From contig SXWC01000026.1 in NCBI GenBank assembly GCA_005789975.1, positions 1 through 22,824 of the forward strand: 22,824 nucleotides of DNA. The letters run 5' to 3'. Below the pieces are notes generated by a model. The model did not search any database. It worked only from the letters and a program-made list of their open reading frames with translations, and was not told where the DNA came from. Both the position numbers and the translations under genes were made by a program. The stretch's first letter is position 1; each line of letters begins with the position of its first letter. This document shows, piece after piece, positions 16,940 through 22,824 of this stretch. The stretch is from Planctomycetaceae bacterium (GTDB taxonomy: Bacteria > Planctomycetota > Planctomycetia > Pirellulales > UBA1268).

Positions 16940-17322
16940 GCCGCCGGCAGCGCACCGGGCGCATCCGCCTGGACCGCGCCGCCGCCCCGGGAACCGCCGT
17001 GTTTTTGCGACGGGCATCTCAAACGGCGCCATGATGGCCTACAGGCTCGCAACCCCATGGAATGATTTCCGGCAGCCGGACCAACCGTGCACTGGACTCG
17101 CGGTGAAGGCCGTGATGGTCAGGCCGACCCGTGGCAGGCCGGTTTTCGAATGGTCATGCGCCGGCCGTGGCTCTCCGACGCACCTCGCTTGGCGAGGGGC
17201 TAGCTGTCCGTGGACAAAGTCATCCATGACCTTTGTCCACTGGATCGACCGGTGGAAACGCCGAGGGTTTCCACGGTCGATGATCCTCGCATTCTGCTCG
17301 GGCAGACTTGTTCCACAGTCTG
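16940..17322. other. Convergent intergenic gap with a cluster of hairpins
   Basis: No gene is convincing here. After about 240 bases without structure I could recognise, four perfect or near-perfect hairpins follow in 140 bp: 17183-17197 (6-bp stem, 3-nt loop), 17210-17240 (10-bp stem, 11-nt loop), 17244-17281 (7+8-bp stem with one bulged base) and 17302-17323 (7-bp stem, 8-nt loop). The gap separates two genes that end towards each other. Confidence 0.7.
17209..17279. repeat. Palindromic intergenic repeat, copy 1
   Basis: About 71 bp that closely matches 18819-18888, with one single-base gap and scattered substitutions. It contains GTGGACAAAG pairing with CTTTGTCCAC, and GTGGAAAC pairing with GTTTCCAC flanked by ATCGACC and GGTCGAT. 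Both copies lie between convergent genes, in the same orientation on the plus strand. Confidence 0.8.
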
Positions 17323-17323
17323 C
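17302..17323 (-). terminator. Hairpin at the 3' end of the small membrane-protein gene
   Basis: GCAGACT and AGTCTGC pair around an 8-nt loop, starting at the last base of the stop codon of the minus-strand gene. A terminator role fits the position; no clear T-run follows. Confidence 0.4.
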
Positions 17324-17559
17324 TAGGCCAGCCAGCCCAGCAGCGACACCGCCACGAGCACGGCGCCGAGGATGCCGCCGAGCCAGCCGACCCATTGGAT
17401 CGTTGCCCGGACGATCGCCGTCGGGTTCTCGTGGTGAGTCGCCGCGAACACGATCGACGCCACGAGGATCAGCGGAATGCCGAACGCGATGCCGGGCACG
17501 CGGTCGCCCAGCATGGCGACGACCGGGCAGGTCAGCGACCAGGGCGAGGGATCGATCAT
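17323..17559 (-). CDS. Small two-span membrane protein
   Basis: A 78-residue protein I do not recognise by name. It starts MIDPSPWSLTCPVVAMLGDR and has two hydrophobic segments: FGIPLILVASIVFAA and WVGWLGGILGAVLVAVSLLGWL. A short hydrophilic link (THHENPTAIVRATIQ) joins them. The start at 17559 overlaps the stop of the upstream membrane-protein gene as ATGA, so the two are almost certainly translated together and may act together. The long open frame upstream of this start is only the shadow of that neighbour. Confidence 0.72.
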   Translation of the reverse strand: MIDPSPWSLTCPVVAMLGDRVPGIAFGIPLILVASIVFAATHHENPTAIVRATIQWVGWLGGILGAVLVAVSLLGWLA

Positions 17560-18272
17560 GAGCGGCTCTTTTCGTCTTCTTCGGCCGAAAACCGCATCGG
17601 TCCCGACCAGGCGTCGTAGATCACCAGCAGGTTGAGCATCCCCGAAAGCATGGTGTAGAGGGTGCCGATGTCGAAGAACCGGCCGAGCCGTTGGTGCCAG
17701 AGCGAGAGCTGGTCGGCTGGTCGGCGATCGAGAACGCCGCCCCGGGGCAGGGGCCGGAACTGCTGCCAGGGGGGCAGCGGTTGGAAGTCTTCCGCGTCGA
17801 GGTCGGGGTCGTTGCCGGCGAGCCGCTGGGCGTACGCCGGCGTGACCGCCTGCCCGCGGGAGAGTGGCGGGGCCATGAAGCTGCTGGCGAAGAGAGGCTC
17901 CCGGGCCGAGCCCCCCAGCCGCCACGATTGGATCATGGCGGGAATGGCGGCCGAGCCGATGCCGGCCTGGCAGAGGAAGGCCCATCGCTTCTCGTCCGGT
18001 TTCCACGACGCGTAGACCACCTTGCCACCACCCAGCCACATGCCCGAAAGGAACGCGGTGAGGATGGTCACCATGAAGACGAGGCCTTTGAGCCTGCGGC
18101 CCTGGTAGATCTGGCCGAGACCGGGAACGAGCCAGGAGAGCAGGGCGGCGAACGCCGGGTGCCCGAGGTCGATCGCCGAACCATCATCGGGCGAGACCGC
18201 GATGAACCGCCGCGGGGGGGTGGAGTCCTGTCTTTCCAACGGTCGCACTGCTCCTCGAGGGGTTTCGGCCAC
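17556..18272 (-). CDS. DUF6677-like membrane protein
   Basis: About 238 residues from a GTG at 18272. The core, HPAFAALLSWLVPGLGQIYQ, then GRRLKGLVFMVTILTAFLSG, resembles TM2/DUF6677 planctomycete proteins. A third hydrophobic stretch (FLCQAGIGSAAIPAMI) lies mid-protein and a fourth near the C-terminus (LYTMLSGMLNLLVIYDAW), followed by an acidic tail. The function of the family is unknown. No ATG precedes the first membrane segment in frame, so GTG 18272 or GTG 18248 must serve; a start further upstream would run over the divergent lipoprotein's promoter. It overlaps the next small membrane-protein gene by four bases. Confidence 0.7.
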   Translation of the reverse strand: MAETPRGAVRPLERQDSTPPRRFIAVSPDDGSAIDLGHPAFAALLSWLVPGLGQIYQGRRLKGLVFMVTILTAFLSGMWLGGGKVVYASWKPDEKRWAFLCQAGIGSAAIPAMIQSWRLGGSAREPLFASSFMAPPLSRGQAVTPAYAQRLAGNDPDLDAEDFQPLPPWQQFRPLPRGGVLDRRPADQLSLWHQRLGRFFDIGTLYTMLSGMLNLLVIYDAWSGPMRFSAEEDEKSRS

Positions 18273-18325
18273 AAGTTTATTCGAAGCCGCGCGGTGCAGG
18301 AATGACCGGGCCGGACCAGCGGCGT

Positions 18326-18355
18326 TTTTCAGCCGCCGCCGCACCCTGCTACCAT
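18326..18355 (+). promoter_or_regulatory. Possible promoter of the HEAT-repeat lipoprotein gene
   Basis: TTTTCA (18326-18331) and TACCAT (18350-18355) are 18 bp apart, with TGC before the -10 giving an extended form. It lies 62 bp before the start at 18418. Match quality is modest. Confidence 0.3.
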
Positions 18356-18417
18356 CTCCCCTTGCCCAAAGCGTCGCGGCGGCGGGCCCGGACGACGTCG
18401 ATGGAGGCTTGAGACGC

Positions 18418-18756
18418 ATGCGGCGCAGGGATTGGATGGTCATGATGCTCGTGGCAGCGGCGGGCTGCTCGGGTGCGAAGAAGTCGCGGGCAAAATCGGC
18501 GAAGACGTCGAAATCCTCCCGCAAGCCGGGGAAACAGTCCAAGGGTCCGACAACGATGGGGGGGCTGCTGCTCGACGCCTACATCGAGGATCTGAGAAGC
18601 CCCGCCCCCGACACGCGGATCAACGCGGCCCGCGAACTCGCCAACATGGGGGCGAACGCGAAGAAGGCGGTGCCGTCGCTCGAGAAGATGGCGGCCGACA
18701 AGAACGGCAAGGTGAGCGCCGCCGCGAAGCAGGCCCTGGTCGCGATCCGCAAGTAG
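18418..18756 (+). CDS. Small HEAT-repeat lipoprotein
   Basis: A 112-residue predicted lipoprotein. MRRRDWMVMMLVAAAGC is a short signal with lipobox, so the mature protein begins at Cys17. A Lys/Ser-rich linker follows (KKSRAKSAKTSKSSRKPGKQ). Then come about 60 residues with HEAT-like helices: TRINAARELANMGANAKKAV, then PSLEKMAADKNGKVSAAAKQ and ALVAIRK. HEAT repeats usually bind other proteins; the partner is unknown. The start is set by GGAGG ten bases upstream and by the signal peptide. The frame stays open upstream to 18202, but that part lies across the divergent gene's start and has no homology. Confidence 0.75.
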   Translation: MRRRDWMVMMLVAAAGCSGAKKSRAKSAKTSKSSRKPGKQSKGPTTMGGLLLDAYIEDLRSPAPDTRINAARELANMGANAKKAVPSLEKMAADKNGKVSAAAKQALVAIRK

Positions 18757-18774
18757 ATCTCACCCCGCCCCTGA

Positions 18775-18818
18775 ATCCGCGCGGCGCCCCGGAGGGATCC
18801 GCGCGGCGCCCCGGAGGG
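18775..18818. repeat. 22-bp perfect tandem duplication
   Basis: Two exact head-to-tail copies of a 22-bp GC-rich unit (18775-18796 and 18797-18818), starting ATCCGCGCGG and ending CCCCGGAGGG. They directly abut copy 2 of the palindromic intergenic repeat. Confidence 0.85.
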
Positions 18819-18888
18819 CGTGGACAACGTCCTCCATGGGGTTTGTCCACTTGATCGATTCGTGGAAACGCCCAGGGCTCCGCGGTCG
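18819..18888. repeat. Palindromic intergenic repeat, copy 2
   Basis: The second copy of the element at 17209-17279. GTGGACAA still pairs with TTGTCCAC, but the second palindrome is degraded (GTGGAAAC faces GCTCCGCG). Like copy 1 it lies between two genes that end towards each other. Confidence 0.78.
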
Positions 18889-18896
18889 CCAGGCTG

Positions 18897-19781
18897 CTAT
18901 CCCCAGAGTTGGCGAACGGCTTTGATCTGGCCGCGGGCGTGCGGCCTTCCCGGCGAGTCGTGTGAATCGTCCGCGGCATCGGTCTCGGCGGGGAGAAGTT
19001 CCCGCCAGACGCGTTCGACCGTCGCGGCATCGACGCGGTCGAGCGACTCGCCGGCGGCTGCGATGGCGGAGAGCCGGGCGAGCCGACAGACCATGCGGGG
19101 CACCCCCCCGGAAAACCGTGCGAGCGTGGTCACCGCGGCGTCCGAGAAGGCGTCGGCGTCGGCCGAACCGCGGTGGAGTGTCGCTGCCACGTAGGCCACG
19201 ACGTCGTCGGCGCTCCAGAACGGCAGGTCGATACGAACCGCGGCACGGAGCCGGAGGGCATCGGGCACCCGTGGCAGCCCCGCCGGAGTCGCCATCGCCA
19301 CGATCACCGTCGAGGCGAAGCGTGGTTCACCCGCGGCCGCCAGGCGGGCGATGCCGACGAGTGCGTCGTCGGGAGCATGATCGACGTCGTCGAAGACGAG
19401 GACGGTGGGCCGCTCCATCAGGGTGTTTTCGCGGAGCCGGTTTTCGAGCGCGAGCCAGGGACGGGTCGCCTCGGCGCGGCTGGCCGGATCGAGGGGCAGC
19501 CGCGCGAGCAGGAGATCGAGCCATTCGCCCGGCGGCAGGCCGTGCAGCGAGAGCACGGCCACCTCTGCCCCGAGGCCCCCGAGTCGCCGGGCCGCCATGG
19601 CCGCCAGATGGCTCTTGCCCAGGCCGGATGCGGCCACCACCAGCCCGCACCGTTGCCGCTCGGTGAGCAGCCATTCGAGCCGGGCCAAGGCCTCGTCCTG
19701 TGCGGGCCCCGCATGGAAGCTGGCGGGATCGAGCCCGCCGTCGAAGGCGGCTGCTGCGAGATGGAGTCGATCGCGTGACAT
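18897..19781 (-). CDS. ExeA/TniB-like AAA ATPase
   Basis: A 294-residue P-loop ATPase. LEWLLTERQRCGLVVAASGLGKSHLAA holds a Walker A variant with Ala in place of the first Gly. TVLVFDDVDHAPDDAL is Walker B, and VIVAMATPAGL is a sensor-like strand. DLPFWSADDVVAYVAATL, FSGGVPRMVCRLARLSAIAA and VDAATVERVWREL match the C-terminal part of ExeA-like ATPases, which in planctomycetes often stand alone with unknown partners. In ExeA the ATPase drives assembly of a secretion pore; transposon TniB has a related core. The start at 19781 is chosen because homology begins there (MSRDRLHLAAAAF) and a promoter places transcription at about the same base. Confidence 0.8.
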   Translation of the reverse strand: MSRDRLHLAAAAFDGGLDPASFHAGPAQDEALARLEWLLTERQRCGLVVAASGLGKSHLAAMAARRLGGLGAEVAVLSLHGLPPGEWLDLLLARLPLDPASRAEATRPWLALENRLRENTLMERPTVLVFDDVDHAPDDALVGIARLAAAGEPRFASTVIVAMATPAGLPRVPDALRLRAAVRIDLPFWSADDVVAYVAATLHRGSADADAFSDAAVTTLARFSGGVPRMVCRLARLSAIAAAGESLDRVDAATVERVWRELLPAETDAADDSHDSPGRPHARGQIKAVRQLWG

Positions 19782-19787
19782 GGCCGG

Positions 19788-19816
19788 AGTGTAGCGAGGA
19801 TGTGTCGGCGGGTCAG
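19788..19816 (-). promoter_or_regulatory. Promoter of the ExeA-like ATPase gene (possibly leaderless)
   Basis: On the minus strand CTGACC (19816-19811) and TACACT (19793-19788) are 17 bp apart. Transcription would begin about 7 bases after the -10, at or next to the A of the ATG at 19781, so the mRNA may have no 5' leader. Confidence 0.45.
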
Positions 19817-20018
19817 GAGCGACTTGGCCGCTGTTTCCGGTCTGTTCGCGATCCGTCTCCCCCGTCGCCTCCGCTTCCGACGGCGTGGGCCAGCGGTGTG
19901 ACAGCCCACGGATCGCCACGCCACTCTGGCCGGGGTACTCTTCTCGTGCCGCCCGCCCAGACCTCTTTTGATTCACGAACAACGGGATCGACCCCGTGTT
20001 CCGCATGGATCAGTGCCG

Positions 20019-20717
20019 ATGAGCGACCGATTTTTTTTGCTGTCGCCGCCTCACGCGGGCCGTGCCCTGCTCGAGGGCGACGAGGCGCGGCATCTCGTCC
20101 GCGTGCTGCGGGGGAAGGTTGGCGACCTGGTCCGCGTGTTCGACGGCAGCGGTGTCGAGTGGCCCGCGCGGGTGATGACGATCGGCCGCGACGAGGTGAC
20201 GCTCGAACTGGGCGAACCGCTGGTGGCCGCCGTCGCGATCACCCCGCCACTCACGCTCGCCGTCGCGCTGCCCAAGGGAGACCGGCAGAAGTGGCTCGTC
20301 GAAAAACTCACCGAACTCGGCGTCGCCCGGCTCGTGCCGCTGGTCACCCTGCGGGGCGTGGCCGAGGCGACGCCGGCGGCGGCGCACCGGCTCCGCCGCG
20401 GGGTGCTCGAGGCCTGCAAGCAGTCGGGACGCAACACGCTCATGGAAATCGGTGAACCGCAGACCATCGCCGAGATCCTCCGGGAGCGGCCGGCCGCCGC
20501 CTCGATGCTCGTCGCCGATCCGGGAGCCCCGCCGCTCGCCGCCTCCTCGCCGGCCACAGCGGGCCGCACGGTACTCGGCTTCGTGGGGCCGGAGGGCGGC
20601 TTCACGGCCGACGAACTCGCCCTTCTCGCTGCCGCGGGCGTTGAGCGGATCGGCCTCGGGCCCCACATCCTCCGCGTCGAGACGGCCGCGATCGCACTGG
20701 CCGCCCGGCTGGCGTGA
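20019..20717 (+). CDS. rsmE: 16S rRNA (uracil1498-N3)-methyltransferase
   Basis: A 232-residue SPOUT methyltransferase that methylates N3 of U1498 in 16S rRNA. The N-terminal PUA-like part has RFFLLSPPHAGRALLEGDEA and HLVRVLRGKVGD. PKGDRQKWLVEKLTELGVARLVPLVT and ACKQSGRNTLMEI are the family's central motifs. The SAM-binding trefoil knot is formed by GFVGPEGGFTADEL and RIGLGPHILRVETAAIAL. Length and motif order are normal. ATG 20019 (MSDRFFLL) is chosen because homology starts there; the frame opens earlier at 19968 with an unrelated leader. It is divergent from the ATPase gene across a gene-free gap (19782-20018). Confidence 0.93.
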   Translation: MSDRFFLLSPPHAGRALLEGDEARHLVRVLRGKVGDLVRVFDGSGVEWPARVMTIGRDEVTLELGEPLVAAVAITPPLTLAVALPKGDRQKWLVEKLTELGVARLVPLVTLRGVAEATPAAAHRLRRGVLEACKQSGRNTLMEIGEPQTIAEILRERPAAASMLVADPGAPPLAASSPATAGRTVLGFVGPEGGFTADELALLAAAGVERIGLGPHILRVETAAIALAARLA

Positions 20718-20718
20718 G

Positions 20719-20854
20719 GTTCAATCGCAGCGGGAGGGCATCGAGACGGCATCCTTCGACGACGAAGGCGAGGGGGTCGGCGAACGCTCGAGGAGCCTTG
20801 GGCGTCCTCGCCCCGGCGACGAGACTCCTGTCGCCCCCGAGCCGGTGATTGAAC
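20719..20854. repeat. Segment bounded by 8-bp inverted repeats (MITE-like?)
   Basis: GTTCAATC (20719-20726) and GATTGAAC (20847-20854) are exact inverse copies bounding 136 bp. Inside are a 6-bp hairpin (CCTTCG/CGAAGG, 20753-20768) and a second stem (GGCGAC/GTCGCC, about 20815-20835). It fills the space between rsmE and the broken DUF4198 gene. No target-site duplication is evident. Confidence 0.35.
20753..20768 (+). terminator. Hairpin downstream of rsmE
   Basis: CCTTCG and CGAAGG pair around an ACGA loop, 36 bases after the rsmE stop. No T-run follows, so termination is only possible. Confidence 0.25.
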
Positions 20855-20877
20855 GCTGGCGACACGTGCACGCCGGC

Positions 20878-21229
20878 TCACTCGCGGCGGGATCGCTGGG
20901 GGATGTCGAGCACGAACTCGAGCGGGTGCCCGAGCGGCTCACGGAACGCCGCCGACGGCCGCCGGCACGAGATCGGTGGTGGTTCCATCGGGCCCGATCA
21001 CGGCCAGCGTCGCGCCATCGAGCGTCGCCAGTTTGCCGGCGATCTTGAAATCGCGGTGGTCATTGCCGTGGTTGCCGAGCACGAGATCGACGTGGGCCAC
21101 GTCGCCCGGGCGGACCAGGGCACAGGACACCTGCACCCAGGTGTCGTGGGCGCGGGCCGAGCCCATCGACAGCAGGGTCAGCACGGTGGCGAGCAGAACA
21201 GAGAGACGCGTCATCGGGCGATCATTCAT
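20878..21229 (-). pseudogene. DUF4198-like exported protein, internally deleted and truncated
   Basis: The first frame (21229-20939) starts with a signal peptide (RLSVLLATVLTLLSMGSARA, cut before HDTW). It continues with the DUF4198-like VRPGDVAHVDLVLGNHGNDH, RDFKIAGKL and VIGPDGTTTDLVPAAVGG, and stops after 96 residues. The next frame then gives FREPLGHPLEFVLDIPQ (about 20946-20896) and stops at 20878. In complete relatives a PLGH-LE-V segment occurs much later, so I infer a deletion that joined distant parts out of frame, plus loss of the 3' end. DUF4198 proteins are periplasmic and have been linked to metal uptake. GGAG nine bases before ATG 21229 supports the start. It lies 34 bp after the DUF1559 gene, probably in one operon. 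Confidence 0.6.
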
Positions 21230-21263
21230 GAACCATGACTCCGGGGCATCGAGAGAAAAAGCG

Positions 21264-22406
21264 TCAGAACTCGGCCTGCACCGACTCGCCGCCGGCGATG
21301 CTGTGCAGCCCGCGGTGGAGGCTCGTATCGGTGTCGGCGGTGAGCGGGGCGACGTGGCCGTCGGCGAAGAGCACGTGGGCCCCGCCGCGATGCCAGCTTC
21401 GTGGCCCGAAGAACCCCGACCAGTGGACGACGTAGTCGGGGATCGGGCTGTTGGGACTCAGGAAGCCGTTGGTCAGGCTGTTGCCCTGCGTGGTCGCGGC
21501 CCATGACACGCCCCGAGCCCTCATTCCGGTGCTGGCTGCACCCCGCCAGTTGTAGGCCGCCGCCGTCCGGGTGGCCCATGCGGCAAGGAGGCTGTCGATT
21601 TCGGCGGTCGTCGGCGCCGACGCATTGGCCTTGAGGGAAACATCGCTGGAGTTGAAGTCGTTCGAGCCGTTGAACGTGTATTGGAACGGAGTCGGTGGCC
21701 GGGAGCCCGCCGGGAAGTCGGAGTCGCCGCCGACGCTCCGCACCGTCTCGCTGGCGATGACCGTCTTCGATGCGCCGTCGGTGATCTGCGCCATCCGCAC
21801 GCGGGAGTTTTCGTAGACGATGCCGTCGGTCGGCCGCGCAAAGTTCCAGAAGAAGCTCCCCCGTCCGTTCGCCGTGCCGCTGCCGACGCTGACCATGTAG
21901 CTGTTGCCGCCGTAGCGGAAACCGTTGCAGAGGGTGACCGCCGGCGCCGGATCGCTCGGGCACAAGAGCATCGGGATCGGGGTCGCAAACAGCGGGGCGA
22001 AGGCCGGCGCGGGCTGCTGATTGCCGAACGAGCCGGTGAAGGCCGCTTTCTTGAAGTCGAATCCGGCGGCCAGCGTCGTCTCTTCGACATAGGGCAGCAG
22101 GCGGGCATGCAGCGACCAGCCGCCCGTCGCGGTGCCGCTGGGGCTGCCGCTCCCGCGGGCATCGGTCGGGGGAAAGGCCCGCTTGCCGCTCTCGTAGACG
22201 AGCATCGCGAGGCCGAACTGGCGGAGGTTGCTCGCGCACGTGATGTGCCGGGCCGCCTCGCGGGCGGACTGCACCGCCGGCAGGAGCAGGCCGATCAGCA
22301 CACCGATGATGGCGATGACGACGAGCAGTTCCACGAGTGTGAAACCATGGGGGGGCGGAGGGTCGCTGCGGCGATGCGCCGCAGTCCCCGAAGCGGGTAC
22401 CGGCAT
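21264..22406 (-). CDS. DUF1559 prepilin-like protein
   Basis: A 380-residue member of the large planctomycete DUF1559 family. After a short polar leader, PHG/FTLVELLVVIAIIGVLIGLL is a type IV prepilin cleavage and membrane segment. LPAVQSAREAARHITCASNL and RQFGLAMLVYES follow, the standard continuation. The globular part has LLCPSDPAPA, NSYMVSVGSG, RMAQITDGASKTVIASE and the C-terminal SWHRGGAHVLFADGHVAPL with the H-x9-DG motif. Such proteins are thought to be exported as pseudopilins; the individual role is unknown. ATG 22406 is chosen because GGGAG lies seven bases upstream; 22424 and 22493 are possible but add unrelated residues. Confidence 0.9.
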   Translation of the reverse strand: MPVPASGTAAHRRSDPPPPHGFTLVELLVVIAIIGVLIGLLLPAVQSAREAARHITCASNLRQFGLAMLVYESGKRAFPPTDARGSGSPSGTATGGWSLHARLLPYVEETTLAAGFDFKKAAFTGSFGNQQPAPAFAPLFATPIPMLLCPSDPAPAVTLCNGFRYGGNSYMVSVGSGTANGRGSFFWNFARPTDGIVYENSRVRMAQITDGASKTVIASETVRSVGGDSDFPAGSRPPTPFQYTFNGSNDFNSSDVSLKANASAPTTAEIDSLLAAWATRTAAAYNWRGAASTGMRARGVSWAATTQGNSLTNGFLSPNSPIPDYVVHWSGFFGPRSWHRGGAHVLFADGHVAPLTADTDTSLHRGLHSIAGGESVQAEF

Positions 22407-22486
22407 GCAGGGGCTCCCGAACATGGCGTCGCCCGTCGGTCGCTGACGCGCACGCTGCGCGCAGACTCGACCGACAGGGTGGGCGT

Positions 22487-22509
22487 GCCGCACCCATGCA
22501 CGGTGCGGC
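22487..22509 (-). terminator. Hairpin between the right-edge gene and the DUF1559 gene
   Basis: GCCGCACC and GGTGCGGC form a perfect 8-bp stem with a 7-nt loop, about 30 bases after the stop of the minus-strand gene at the right edge. No T-run is present. It could end that transcript or sit in the leader of the DUF1559 gene. Confidence 0.35.
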
Positions 22510-22539
22510 CGCCGCGGGCGGCTGGAGGTGATCGCCAGC

Positions 22540-22824
22540 TCAGCCCGCCCTGGGGGGCGGCGCGTCGGGAGAACGGGAGAGGGCTTCGAGCGGGTCGTCG
22601 GTGATCGTGATCGTCGCTATGGCGACGCCGCTGGTGACCCACGCCACGAGCGGCGGTGGCAGCGACACGCATCCCGAAGACCACTCGTCGGCGACGCCGC
22701 CGCAGGCCAGCATCGCGCGGAGCACGAGGCCGCGAAGGCCGGCACCGTGAGGCATGCCGGGGATTTCTTCCGGCGGTTCGTCGTCGGACCCGCCGCCGCA
22801 GCACGACGGCGCGGCCGCCGCCTC
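22540..22824 (-). CDS. Unknown protein, C-terminal part only (runs off right edge)
   Basis: The minus-strand frame is open from the window edge to TGA at 22540, giving 94 residues; the start is outside the window, and the ATG at 22755 is probably internal. It begins EAAAAPSCCGGGSDDEPPEE and continues IPGMPHGAGLRGLVLRAMLA, CGGVADEWSSGCVSLPPPLV and AWVTSGVAIATITITDDP. I do not recognise a family. The Cys pairs and acidic stretch could be a flexible segment or metal site. A competing minus-strand frame over 22295-22804 is very arginine-rich and looks like a shadow. Confidence 0.45.
   Translation of the reverse strand, partial: EAAAAPSCCGGGSDDEPPEEIPGMPHGAGLRGLVLRAMLACGGVADEWSSGCVSLPPPLVAWVTSGVAIATITITDDPLEALSRSPDAPPPRAG

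Noticed and set aside
22295..22804. 169-codon Arg-rich minus-strand frame
   Set aside because: It overlaps the DUF1559 start and the better open frame at the right edge; composition is that of a shadow.
1..22824. CRISPR array, tRNA or rRNA genes
   Set aside because: No regularly spaced repeats of CRISPR size, no T-loop/cloverleaf pattern and no rRNA core sequence were recognised on either strand.

Overview
The window is a high-GC chromosomal segment that looks like a planctomycete, most likely Pirellulales-like. The pointers are: a DUF1559 prepilin-like protein with a GFTLVELL leader and a C-terminal H-x9-DG motif (21264-22406, minus); an N-terminal fragment carrying the planctomycete surface-protein motif LEPLERRELLA (8800-8886); a SpoVG with an inserted zinc ribbon; a DUF6677-like membrane protein; and the sparse use of Shine-Dalgarno sites. 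The organism call is inference from these family signatures; no rRNA or other marker gene is present.

Layout. (A) 1-6475: a very large RHS/YD-repeat protein, open at the left edge, whose C-terminal tip drops in GC and carries a possible Cys-His-Asp catalytic set. A predicted lipoprotein follows and may be its immunity partner. (B) 6476-9300: an accessory patch with a frameshifted RAYT/IS200-like transposase, a vapBC toxin-antitoxin pair with a clear promoter/operator, the tail of a decayed glycosidase-like gene, a broken surface-protein N-terminus and an atypical hypothetical ORF. (C) 9540-16939: mostly housekeeping genes: a LolC/E-type permease overlapping a LolD-type ATPase, a branched-chain aminotransferase, then (minus) a small membrane protein, ispE and spoVG, then (plus) rlmN and a NagD-like HAD phosphatase. 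(D) 16940-20717: two membrane-protein genes, a small HEAT-repeat lipoprotein, an ExeA-like ATPase and rsmE. Two convergent gaps here carry copies of the same approximately 70-bp palindromic repeat. (E) 20718-22824: an inverted-repeat-bounded segment, a decayed DUF4198 gene, the DUF1559 gene and the C-terminus of an unknown protein running off the right edge.

How genes work together. The lol pair should form one lipoprotein-releasing ABC transporter, but its ATPase has lost the Walker B glutamate and several signature residues in one 80-bp stretch. ispE and spoVG are neighbours in the same order as in Bacillus. vapB and vapC overlap by ATGA and should be co-transcribed under autoregulation. 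The RHS tip plus the lipoprotein form a candidate toxin/immunity pair. The best candidates for something undescribed are the RHS tip/lipoprotein pair, the hairpin cluster and repeat pair in convergent gaps, and the altered LolD.
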